From JBNLBT01 sp050303435 (GTDB taxonomy: Bacteria; Pseudomonadota; Gammaproteobacteria; Xanthomonadales; Marinicellaceae): a DNA stretch of 19,670 nucleotides. Below are positions 8,521-14,762 of the stretch, one piece after another; position 1 is the stretch's first letter, and every line of letters starts with the position of its first letter. Below the pieces are notes generated by a model that searched no databases, was not told where the DNA came from, and was given only the letters and a program-made list of their open reading frames with translations. The position numbers and the translations under genes were made by a program. The stretch covers positions 1-19,670 of the forward strand of contig JBNLBT010000064.1 in NCBI GenBank assembly GCA_050303435.1, in the 5' to 3' direction.

Positions 8521-9369
8521 AATCCAACCGCCGCACGCATTCGACGCATCCGCGCACTGGCCATCGCCCTGTTCTGCGGCATGACACTGGCGCAGGCACT
8601 GATCCTGGCGGCTTCGCGGCTCAGCGACTTTCAACGACTGAACATCGAGCTCGCCGCCTGGGAACCCTACGTGTGGGAACTGAGCAGCGCGGTGTGGGTG
8701 ATGGCGCTGTTGCCGGCGGTGCTTTGGGCGATTCGGCGCTTCCCTTTGAGTCCCCAGGACTGGCCGCGCAATTCGTTGTGGCATGTGCCGTTTTCCCTGC
8801 TGTTTTCCCTGGCGCACGTGGGCGGCATGGTGGCGCTGCGCACACTGGCCTATCGGCTGGCCGGGCGCAGCTACGATTTCGGTGACTGGCCAAGTGAACT
8901 GTTGTATGAATACCGCAAGGACGCCTGGACCTATGCCCTGATCCTCGGCTCGGTGTACCTGTACCTGCAACTGACCCGCCACCTGCTCGGCGATGCGCGC
9001 TTCGTCGGCCCCGAGTCCGAAACCACAAAAGCGCCCGCCATGGACACCCTCCTGGTGCGAAAAAAAGGCCGCGAATACCTGGTCTCGCTGCCCGAAGTCA
9101 GCCACATCGAAGCCGGCGGCAACTACGTCTACCTGCACCACAAAGACCAGGTGCTGCCAATGCGCCAGACCCTGAAGAAAACCCTCGAATCACTCAACCC
9201 CGAGCACTTCGCGCAAACCCACCGCGGCTGCATCGTCAACCTCAAATACATCGACCACATCGAACCCACCGACCACGGCGACCACCGCCTGCATTTGACC
9301 ACCGACCAGACCGTGCCCCTGTCGCGCAGTCACAGGGAGGCGTTGATGCAACGATTGGTGAGGAAGTGA
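8518..9369 (+). CDS. Membrane-anchored LytTR-family DNA-binding regulator
   Basis: The 283-aa protein starting at 8518 (MNPTAARIRRIRA) has four hydrophobic segments in its first half (about residues 12-32, 56-72, 88-108 and 137-152). A polar linker leads to a LytTR domain at about residues 177-281: LLVRKKGREYLVSL, then VSHIEAGGNYVYLH, the conserved FAQTHRGCIVNLKYI (231-245), and VPLSRSHREALMQRL at the end. LytTR domains bind imperfect direct repeats and activate or repress transcription. This variant lacks a receiver domain and is tethered to the membrane, so it may sense a membrane signal directly. The frame stays open 32 codons upstream, but residues there are non-conserved and a -10 box lies inside that stretch, which favours 8518. 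It is divergent from the acyltransferase gene, the most likely target. Confidence 0.9.
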   Translation: MNPTAARIRRIRALAIALFCGMTLAQALILAASRLSDFQRLNIELAAWEPYVWELSSAVWVMALLPAVLWAIRRFPLSPQDWPRNSLWHVPFSLLFSLAHVGGMVALRTLAYRLAGRSYDFGDWPSELLYEYRKDAWTYALILGSVYLYLQLTRHLLGDARFVGPESETTKAPAMDTLLVRKKGREYLVSLPEVSHIEAGGNYVYLHHKDQVLPMRQTLKKTLESLNPEHFAQTHRGCIVNLKYIDHIEPTDHGDHRLHLTTDQTVPLSRSHREALMQRLVRK

Positions 9370-9374
9370 TGTGG

Positions 9375-9388
9375 GCTGTAAGCACAGC
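9375..9388. repeat. Short inverted repeat between convergent genes (weak terminator candidate)
   Basis: GCTGT-AAGC-ACAGC lies six bases after the regulator's stop, in the 60-bp gap before the convergent small DUF gene. The stem is only 5 bp and no T-run follows directly (a short TTTTT appears about 25 bases later). It may help end transcription from either side, but the support is thin. Confidence 0.25.
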
Positions 9389-9429
9389 AATGGAAATAAA
9401 CGCTCAAATATGATTTTTCCAACCGTGCC

Positions 9430-9771
9430 TCATCGCATTTTCTTTTGTGCTTCTGCACTGAGCACGGATCGAAGAATTTTTGCCACGGAAACCTGTGAGG
9501 CGTGCTCCAAAAAAGCCGTGGACACCGCATTTTCCCTGTGGCCACCGGCGGCCACTTCTGCGTTGATCAGCGCACCGAACTTTTTCAGATTTTTTTCCGA
9601 AGCCTTGATGCAACAGGCGTGGGCGACCGGTGCAAAATCCATCCACACACTGTGCAAGGTCAAGCGACAATCGAAGCCGGCTTCGCGCAACGCATCCGGG
9701 TCTTCAAATTCGTCGGCAAACGCTGGAAAAAGCGCAATCAATTCTGCTTTCAATTCTTCTGCTGTTTTCAT
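9430..9771 (-). CDS. Small conserved protein of unknown function (DUF7674-like)
   Basis: This 113-aa soluble protein starts at 9771; GGGGTGAAAC just before the ATG gives a ribosome-binding site. It has no signal peptide or membrane segment. It begins with a charged helix (MKTAEELKAELIALFPAF), followed by CRLTLHSVWMDFAPVAHAC, a Lys-rich helix (SEKNLKKFGALINAEVAAG) and a conserved-looking GHRENAVSTAFLEHASQ. The latter pattern (NAVST.FLEH near the C-terminus, F/L-GxLIN before it) reminds me of the DUF7674 family, whose function is not known; the assignment is from memory. It lies 76 bp after the methyltransferase-like gene on the same strand, probably as the last gene of that run, and converges with the LytTR gene. 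Confidence 0.75.
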   Translation of the reverse strand: MKTAEELKAELIALFPAFADEFEDPDALREAGFDCRLTLHSVWMDFAPVAHACCIKASEKNLKKFGALINAEVAAGGHRENAVSTAFLEHASQVSVAKILRSVLSAEAQKKMR

Positions 9772-9847
9772 GTTTCACCCCATCTGCCGCTAAACTGACT
9801 CATCAATGCCGCTCATCTCAGACTTGTAAAAAAACAGGCCGGTTGGC

Positions 9848-10561
9848 TCAGTACAGCCCCGGAATCAGCCGAAATCTTACGCGTTGTGCGTAGTCCAGAT
9901 AACCCGGCAACTCATCAAGCAAGGTGCGGTCTTCCAAAGCCGTGCGTATCACCGATATGACGCAGGCCAGTAACGCCGGGAGCAAAACCCACAGCGAATT
10001 CAGCGCGAGCACAACGCCAAACAGCGCCAGCACATTGCCGGCGTATCCCGGGTGGCGCACAAAGCGGTACGGCCCGCTGTCACAGACCCGGTGCCCACGC
10101 GCCGTCTGCACGCACACGACGCTGTAGAAAAAACGGTTTTCGGCCAAAGCCCAGGCAGCGAAGGCGTAACCAAAGGCAATGAATCCGAACCCCAGCAGAT
10201 TCAACAGCGTCGGAAAATCCTCCGACCACTGGTGCCGATGGTCCAGCCCGGCCACAATGACCATGGGGAACACCAGGCTGACCGCCATCAACGGCGCCAG
10301 CACTTTGTCCCAGACCTTGGCCTGAGAAAAATTCTCGCGATCCTGTCGCTCGGCCGTGATGCCAGGGTGACGCCGTTCCGCCCACACGCGCCCACCCAGA
10401 CCGGCGGCCAGCAGCATGGACGTGTACACCCAGGCCTGCCACCAACCAGCGTCCCCGCCACAGAAGATCAAAATCACCGGCCCCAGAAGGTAGGCCACGG
10501 TCAAACGGATCCATAACCGAGGGCCGATCATCTGTGCCGATTCATCGCCAGGCATGTTCAT
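9848..10561 (-). CDS. Isoprenylcysteine carboxyl methyltransferase (ICMT/PEMT)-like membrane protein
   Basis: The 237-aa product has about five or six hydrophobic segments and a C-terminal half with the ICMT/PEMT signature: SGPYRFVRHPGYAGN (RHPGY at about 169-173), the acidic LEDRTLLDELPGYLDYAQRV (Glu at about 210) and a final RFRLIPGLY. In this family the RHPxY and Glu-rich elements bind S-adenosylmethionine at the membrane interface. Bacterial members are largely of unknown substrate (lipid, isoprenoid or small-molecule methylation). I place the start at 10561, four bases after the Nudix stop; the open frame continues upstream but overlaps the Nudix gene out of phase. ATGs at 10555 and 10531 are alternatives, as no strong ribosome-binding site is seen. 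The tight spacing suggests translational coupling to the Nudix gene. Confidence 0.85.
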   Translation of the reverse strand: MNMPGDESAQMIGPRLWIRLTVAYLLGPVILIFCGGDAGWWQAWVYTSMLLAAGLGGRVWAERRHPGITAERQDRENFSQAKVWDKVLAPLMAVSLVFPMVIVAGLDHRHQWSEDFPTLLNLLGFGFIAFGYAFAAWALAENRFFYSVVCVQTARGHRVCDSGPYRFVRHPGYAGNVLALFGVVLALNSLWVLLPALLACVISVIRTALEDRTLLDELPGYLDYAQRVRFRLIPGLY

Positions 10562-10565
10562 GAAA

Positions 10566-11138
10566 TCACAGTAAAACGGGGGCGGCCACGTGTCTATCAC
10601 CGGCCCCATAAAACTTGCGCAAAAACCGCCCCATCTCAGGGTCGGTTCGGTGCATCGGCACCTGCGTGCGGTGAAACCACCTGGCGTCCTTGAATTCCGA
10701 AGCGTCGAATTCAATCGGCGCCGTGCGGTCTCCGTCCAGCACGTACCACAGCGAAACATCCGTGTGCCCGGCGGTCAGGCCGACGGTGACCGTGCGGGTC
10801 AGCAGCAGCGGCCCTGGCCGCAGAAAACCGCCGCTGAAATTCAATTCCTCATGGGCTTCCCGCAAGGCGGTGTCCCTGGGATGCTCACCCGGTTCCACAT
10901 GCCCCCCGGCCGGCAACCACAACTGCGCGTTGATGTGATCCACCAGCAAAATGTGTTCGCCATCCACCAGCACAAAATAAGCCACCAGATGCTCAGGCGG
11001 CGTGTCCGGCTTTTCGATGCGACACAGTTCCGCACCCGAATCCACCCAGGCCAGCACCGCCTGTTTCGTCGCCCGCTCGCGCGGGTCAAACGGCGCAACG
11101 GACTCGATTTCAGCCCGAATCTCAGCGCGCGTCGTCAT
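10566..11138 (-). CDS. Nudix hydrolase
   Basis: This 190-aa cytosolic protein has a clear Nudix box at residues 79-101: Gly79-x5-Glu85-x7-Arg93-Glu94-x-x-Glu97-Glu98-x-x-Phe101. The Glu residues bind the metal for hydrolysis of a nucleoside diphosphate linked to another moiety. The usual Gly of the REUXEEXGU pattern is Asn100 here; all metal-binding positions are kept. The box is preceded by LWLPAGG, typical of the fold. The substrate cannot be told from the sequence. The start at 11138 lies 12 bp after the stop of the secreted NTR-like gene, and the stop is 4 bp before the methyltransferase-like gene, so it sits inside a compact minus-strand operon. No strong Shine-Dalgarno precedes the ATG, consistent with coupling. 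Confidence 0.9.
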   Translation of the reverse strand: MTTRAEIRAEIESVAPFDPRERATKQAVLAWVDSGAELCRIEKPDTPPEHLVAYFVLVDGEHILLVDHINAQLWLPAGGHVEPGEHPRDTALREAHEELNFSGGFLRPGPLLLTRTVTVGLTAGHTDVSLWYVLDGDRTAPIEFDASEFKDARWFHRTQVPMHRTDPEMGRFLRKFYGAGDRHVAAPVLL

Positions 11139-11150
11139 CGGACATTACAC

Positions 11151-11597
11151 TCATTCATTGCGCATTCCATCCAGTATCTTGATGTCCTCCAATGCATTTT
11201 CCTCGCGCGCAGTGCGCGTGCATATGCTGGTGGAATAGTGGCCGTTTGCATCCGGACCGTCCAGATAAAGCAGATATGTTTGACCTTTTTCAAACGACAT
11301 GCCACACATGCAGCACGAGGTAATGATGTTTGTTTCAAAGTGTTTTCCGTGCTGCCCTTTCCAGGATTTAATCTCTGTGAATTGGGTGACTTCGCTTTCA
11401 AATTCATATGTTTGGGCAATTTTTTTAATTGATTTCGCTTCACTGACCGATTCAACCTGGGCCAACACAACTGAAGACACGGACTCATAGGCTGCCATGA
11501 CCGCTTCCTCCAGGTCATCCGGCTGGAAAACGCATGAACACGATAAAGAGTCCAGACTGAAAAAACAAAGAAAAACAATCACCAAACAACGCCCCAT
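11151..11597 (-). CDS. Secreted TIMP/netrin-like (NTR-fold) cysteine protein
   Basis: The 148-aa product has a signal peptide (MGRCLVIVFLCFFSLDSLS) and a mature form starting Cys20-Ser-Cys22-Val. The rest matches the shape of the TIMP/NTR superfamily: a CSC start, a helix then SSVVLAQVES (the 'VFLGKV' strand), KSWKG (78-81), a CxCG-like CCMCG cluster (95-99), F..GQTYLLYL (102-111) and a last Cys126. In TIMPs the N-terminal Cys chelates the metalloprotease zinc; whether bacterial members inhibit proteases is unclear. The start at 11597 is preferred over the ATG at 11618 because GGAGA lies six bases upstream of it. The Cys20 and Cys22 contexts (SLSC, SCSC) do not fit a lipobox, so a lipoprotein is less likely. 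It is the first gene of a minus-strand run with Nudix and ICMT-like genes. Confidence 0.75.
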   Translation of the reverse strand: MGRCLVIVFLCFFSLDSLSCSCVFQPDDLEEAVMAAYESVSSVVLAQVESVSEAKSIKKIAQTYEFESEVTQFTEIKSWKGQHGKHFETNIITSCCMCGMSFEKGQTYLLYLDGPDANGHYSTSICTRTAREENALEDIKILDGMRNE

Positions 11598-11735
11598 GCC
11601 ATCTCTCCATTGAAACATTCATAATTCATATGATCCAAATTTTAATCCAGAACATTTAAATACAGGCTGCATACTGGAAAAATTGGATCCACCTTTTTTT
11701 AAGACCATGCTTTAACGTACAAAGTTTGCATAACA

Positions 11736-11779
11736 AACCAGGTGACCATTGGTCAATCAATGAAAGTCTGTCCCTGGTT
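11736..11779. repeat. Nested inverted repeats (AACCAGG...CCTGGTT enclosing TGACCA-T-TGGTCA)
   Basis: AACCAGG (11736-11742) pairs with CCTGGTT (11773-11779). Immediately inside the left arm is a perfect 6-bp-arm palindrome TGACCA-T-TGGTCA (11743-11755). It lies between two divergent transcription units and could be an operator for either. The repeats are visible; the role is inferred. Confidence 0.5.
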
Positions 11780-11824
11780 GCACTCAAGTGAATACACGGG
11801 TTATTAATTTACCTGAATCCTGCC

Positions 11825-11873
11825 GATTGATTCTCCAAATCATAACAATGTGATTTACCTATTAATATCAATC
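11825..11873. repeat. Nested inverted repeats (GATTGAT...ATCAATC and AAATCA...TGATTT)
   Basis: Outer arms GATTGAT (11825-11831) and ATCAATC (11867-11873) enclose inner arms AAATCA (11837-11842) and TGATTT (11851-11856), nearly concentric. They end about 10 bases before the phased TGCC repeats, a typical position for an upstream regulator site. AT-rich sequence raises the chance of coincidence. Confidence 0.4.
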
Positions 11874-11883
11874 ACTTAACCCT

Positions 11884-11938
11884 TGCCCAATTTTGCCCGA
11901 ATATGCCTGAGGCGACTTGCATTCGGGGCTTTTAGAAT
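11884..11938 (+). promoter_or_regulatory. Promoter of beta-helix gene 1: three 10-bp-phased TGCC repeats plus TAGAAT
   Basis: TGCC begins at 11884, 11894 and 11904, exactly 10 bp apart, within TTGCCCA, TTGCCCG and ATGCCTG. A -10-like TAGAAT follows at 11933-11938, 25 bases after the last repeat. No sigma-70 -35 hexamer is seen at the expected position. The same layout with identical spacing occurs before the next beta-helix gene (offset 2790 bp). This suggests an activator that binds direct repeats on one face of the helix in place of a -35. AGGAG at 11956-11960 is the ribosome-binding site. Confidence 0.6.
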
Positions 11939-11970
11939 GGCAGTGGGAAAATTTAAGGAGTTGAAACATC

Positions 11971-14610
11971 ATGTCTTATCGTGCATTGGTATTTTGTTTT
12001 GTGTGTCTGCTGTTCAGCGCCTGTGCGCTGTGCGCGGAGGGTGTTGGCGCGGTTGAACCGCAGGGTTGCGCCGGGAATTTTGGCTTGAACGGCAATCAGT
12101 GTTGCTACAACACCTTTGCCCAGGCGCTGGCCAATGCCAGCAACGGCGACACGCTGTTCATCGGCGGCGGCGATCAGGTGATCAATGAATTCATGGGCGT
12201 GATTGACATCGACCTGACCATCACGCCTGGCAAGCCCGGTGCGCCGGCCTTTTCCGGCTGTGAAGTGCTTGATCCCAATTACAGCCCGGACATTGTGTTC
12301 GACATGAACTTTGCCAGTCAGGGCACCCACGGTGGCATGCTGCAAGTCACCAACGGCGCTGAAGTTGAACTGCGGCGCATCGATCTGCAAAACGCCAGCG
12401 CCACATTCGGCGGCCTGATCGCGGTGCTGGACGGCGCCCACCTGGAATTGGTTGGCGTGAATCTGTCCGGCGGCGTGGCCAACCACTCTGGCGGCAACAT
12501 TTACGTCGAAGGCAGCATCGGTAACCTGAGCCATCTGAGGATGTTAAGCGGCGATGTTGTCAATGGTTCGGCCAACATCAACGGCGGCGCCATTGCGGCG
12601 ATCAACGCCTATGTGGACACATCCAATGCAGATTTTGGCATCGATGCCAGTTTTTTCAATGCCGCCGGCACCTTCGGCGGTGCAATTTACGCGGTGGATT
12701 CAACGCTGGACATATTCGGCGGTCGGGTTTTTAACAACATCGGCGGCGTCAGTGGCGGCGGCTTTTACATCGTCGGCGGCACCGCCTCTATCACCGCCGG
12801 TCTGTACCGCAACAACCAAACCTTTGGTTCCAGCACCGGTCAGGGCGGCGCGGGCATGTATCTGGGCGGCGGCCTCAACGCGGTGTTGGACGCCGTCAAC
12901 CTGCAAAGCAATGTGAGTTTCGGCAACGGCGGCGGCCTGATGATCACGACAGACGCCGCGGTGCAGCTGACCGACAATTCCACTGTGCGTTTGAACACCG
13001 CGGTCAACGGCGGCGGCATCTGGTCAGACGCCGCGTTGATGCTGGATGCCGTGGTGGTGGAGACCAACACAGCCGAAGAACTGGGCGGCGGCATACACTG
13101 CCAGCAATGCCCTTCCATCGACATCGGCGGGGTCTCTGAAGTGTCAAATAACCAGGCCATGAATGGCGGCGGCATTTACTTTGATGGTCTGCTTGCCGAC
13201 AGCCTGTTGGCCGTGTCCAGCACCCAGTTCACCGACAACCTCGCCGACGCCGCCGAGGGTGAAGGCGGTGCGGTGTATATGAACCAGGGGCATCTGAGTG
13301 TGTTGCAAAGCGGCTTCAACGGCAACAGCGCGGTGTACACCGGCGGCGCCATCTCTGCCCCGGCTTCGCGCACTGGCGCGGTCGACCGAATCACACTGCA
13401 CCAGTCCCTGTTCGATGGCAACAGCACCACCGACGGCGTCTTTTTTGGTCCGGGCGGTTCGGTGTTGCGCGCGTCGAATGTGGACGAGGTTTTGGTGTCC
13501 AACTCGGTGTTCAACAACAACTCCTCCACGGCCAGCGGCACCCTGTCGTTCAATGTGAGCACCTTAAATCTCACAGACAGCTCGTTTTCCGACAACACCC
13601 ACGGTCGCTACGGCGCTGTGAACCTGCAATCCACCCCCTACCAGATCGAGCGCACCCAGTTCAACAACAACACGGCCGCTTTCAACGGCGGTGCCTTGCG
13701 CCTCAACAACAGCAACGGACAGGTGGATTCGGCGCTGTTTGTCAACAACAGCGCCGACGACGGCGGGGCGATCAGTGTGCAAAGCTGCACAGGCAATCTG
13801 CGGGTGATCAACAGTCAGTTCAGCAGCAATACAGCCGTTGACAACGGCGGCGCCATCCACTTGCAGGGCTGTGACCTGATACTGGAAGCGCGCATTGGCG
13901 CGGATGAACCGGTGTATTGCAATCCGGCCGATCTGCCGTTTGACAGCTTTTGCAACGCTTTCATCAACAACCAGGCCAACCGCGGTGGCGCGCTGTACAC
14001 CGACGTGCTGGCCAACTCAACCGTCTACACCGTTGATCTGCACCAGGCGCTGTTCCGCGACAACACCGCGGTTGATGCGGGCGCAATGGTCCATGTGGTG
14101 GGCACCAATGGACGCATCACACTGAACAACGTGTTGGGCCATCACAACGGCTCAGTGACCGATGAGAACACCCTGATGGATGTGGCCGCCAACAACCGCC
14201 TGGAACTGCATTCGGTGAGTGTGGCCGACAACCTCGGCCAGCCGGTGCGAATCGACGGCGTCGGCAGCGAAATCGATGTGCGCAACAGCATCATCCAAAA
14301 CAACACGCTGGCGCCGCACGCCGGTGTGCTGGTCAACGTCAGCGAATCGTGCAATAACGTACAGGCCGCCGGCACCGGCAGCCAAAGCATCGGCGCCAAC
14401 CTCGGTGACCCGATGTTCACCAGCGATGCGCGCAGCGCCTACGCCCTGGCCGCGGGCGCGCCGGGACGGGACGCCTGCAACAGCGGCTTGATGCACGACG
14501 TGGACGGCAAACTGCGCCCCAACAGCGGCGGCCAGTACGACCGGGGCGCCTTCGAAATGGACGGCATCGGCACCGAGGACATCATTTTTCAGCACGGCTT
14601 CGGACTCTGA
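11971..14610 (+). CDS. Exported parallel beta-helix protein 1 (Pmp-type repeats, 879 aa)
   Basis: A signal peptide (about 1-22, cleavage after LCA) leads to a PQGC..N...NGNQCCY motif (Cys33, Cys44, Cys45) and a GDTLFIGGG strand. About seventeen coils of 25-35 residues then carry GG[AG][IVL] turns (SGGNIYVEGS, NGGGIYFDG) and, in the second half, FxxN...GG[AG] repeats (FNNNTAAFNGGALRL, FSSNTAVDNGGAIHL). These are the repeats of chlamydial polymorphic membrane proteins, predicting a right-handed beta-helix. Cys377/Cys380 form a CxxC and Cys650/Cys661 a C-x10-C shared with the two paralogues downstream. The end has D.DGKLRP......YDRGAFEMDG, then EDIIFQHGFGL-stop. There is no autotransporter barrel, so export beyond the periplasm needs another route. 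A surface adhesive or structural role is inferred; no catalytic residues are evident. AGGAG ten bases before the ATG supports the start. Confidence 0.92.
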   Translation: MSYRALVFCFVCLLFSACALCAEGVGAVEPQGCAGNFGLNGNQCCYNTFAQALANASNGDTLFIGGGDQVINEFMGVIDIDLTITPGKPGAPAFSGCEVLDPNYSPDIVFDMNFASQGTHGGMLQVTNGAEVELRRIDLQNASATFGGLIAVLDGAHLELVGVNLSGGVANHSGGNIYVEGSIGNLSHLRMLSGDVVNGSANINGGAIAAINAYVDTSNADFGIDASFFNAAGTFGGAIYAVDSTLDIFGGRVFNNIGGVSGGGFYIVGGTASITAGLYRNNQTFGSSTGQGGAGMYLGGGLNAVLDAVNLQSNVSFGNGGGLMITTDAAVQLTDNSTVRLNTAVNGGGIWSDAALMLDAVVVETNTAEELGGGIHCQQCPSIDIGGVSEVSNNQAMNGGGIYFDGLLADSLLAVSSTQFTDNLADAAEGEGGAVYMNQGHLSVLQSGFNGNSAVYTGGAISAPASRTGAVDRITLHQSLFDGNSTTDGVFFGPGGSVLRASNVDEVLVSNSVFNNNSSTASGTLSFNVSTLNLTDSSFSDNTHGRYGAVNLQSTPYQIERTQFNNNTAAFNGGALRLNNSNGQVDSALFVNNSADDGGAISVQSCTGNLRVINSQFSSNTAVDNGGAIHLQGCDLILEARIGADEPVYCNPADLPFDSFCNAFINNQANRGGALYTDVLANSTVYTVDLHQALFRDNTAVDAGAMVHVVGTNGRITLNNVLGHHNGSVTDENTLMDVAANNRLELHSVSVADNLGQPVRIDGVGSEIDVRNSIIQNNTLAPHAGVLVNVSESCNNVQAAGTGSQSIGANLGDPMFTSDARSAYALAAGAPGRDACNSGLMHDVDGKLRPNSGGQYDRGAFEMDGIGTEDIIFQHGFGL

Positions 14611-14762
14611 TGCCGCCATGTTACTGAGCACATTACATCAGATTATTGTATTCATTATCAATAAGTTAAACCGTGTCCGAATATGCCTGAATATGCCTGG
14701 ACAGCGGCCACGTCATCGGCCCTAGAATGGCTGTCGGGAATGAACCAATGAGGAGTTGAATC
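14611..14762 (+). promoter_or_regulatory. Promoter region of beta-helix gene 2: phased GAATATGCCTG repeats plus TAGAAT
   Basis: Two exact copies of GAATATGCCTG (14679-14689 and 14689-14699) overlap by one base, with period 10; a degenerate third (TGTC at 14674) lies one period upstream. TAGAATGG follows, with the box at 14723-14728. Compared with the region before beta-helix gene 1, the stretch from ATCAAT (14657) to TAGAATGG (14730) aligns without any gap at an offset of 2790 bp. AGGAG at 14751-14755, seven bases before the ATG, is the ribosome-binding site. An AT-rich inverted repeat TTATTG/CAATAA (14643-14664) lies upstream. No terminator hairpin for gene 1 is evident. Confidence 0.65.

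Larger units (their letters stand above)
11598..11970. other. AT-rich divergent intergenic region between the NTR-operon and the first beta-helix gene
   Basis: This non-coding stretch is clearly richer in A and T than its surroundings. It must hold the promoter of the leftward operon (start 11597) and of the rightward beta-helix gene (start 11971). Visible elements are two sets of nested inverted repeats (11736-11779 and 11825-11873), the phased TGCC repeats and a TAGAAT -10-like box (11884-11938). On the minus strand TTGACC overlaps the palindrome at 11743-11755 with a weak TTATGC 17 bases on, a possible but poor promoter for the leftward operon. Confidence 0.6.

Noticed and set aside
8383..9141. 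Acyltransferase frame continuing 253 codons upstream, giving a 657-residue protein
   Set aside because: That part is antisense to the well-supported LytTR gene, has low-complexity His/Gln/Arg-rich composition, and the acyltransferase-3 signature starts at 8382 behind a ribosome-binding site.
9772..9847. T7 run after the methyltransferase-like stop as a terminator
   Set aside because: The nearby GC-rich sequence gives only 3-4 bp stems (GCC-AACC-GGC), too weak for a confident intrinsic terminator, and the following gene is on the same strand.
10562..10759. Methyltransferase-like frame continuing 66 codons upstream
   Set aside because: It overlaps the end of the Nudix gene in another frame, and its residues (Cys/Arg/Thr-rich) look non-coding; the membrane segments start after 10561.
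10590..11432. Plus-strand open frame of 280 codons
   Set aside because: It spans the antisense of the Nudix gene and part of the NTR-like gene; no recognisable domain.
11980..12030. FSAC in the signal peptide of beta-helix protein 1 as a lipobox
   Set aside because: The -3 residue is Phe and the hydrophobic stretch continues to a better signal-peptidase I site (ALCA); the paralogues have no equivalent Cys.
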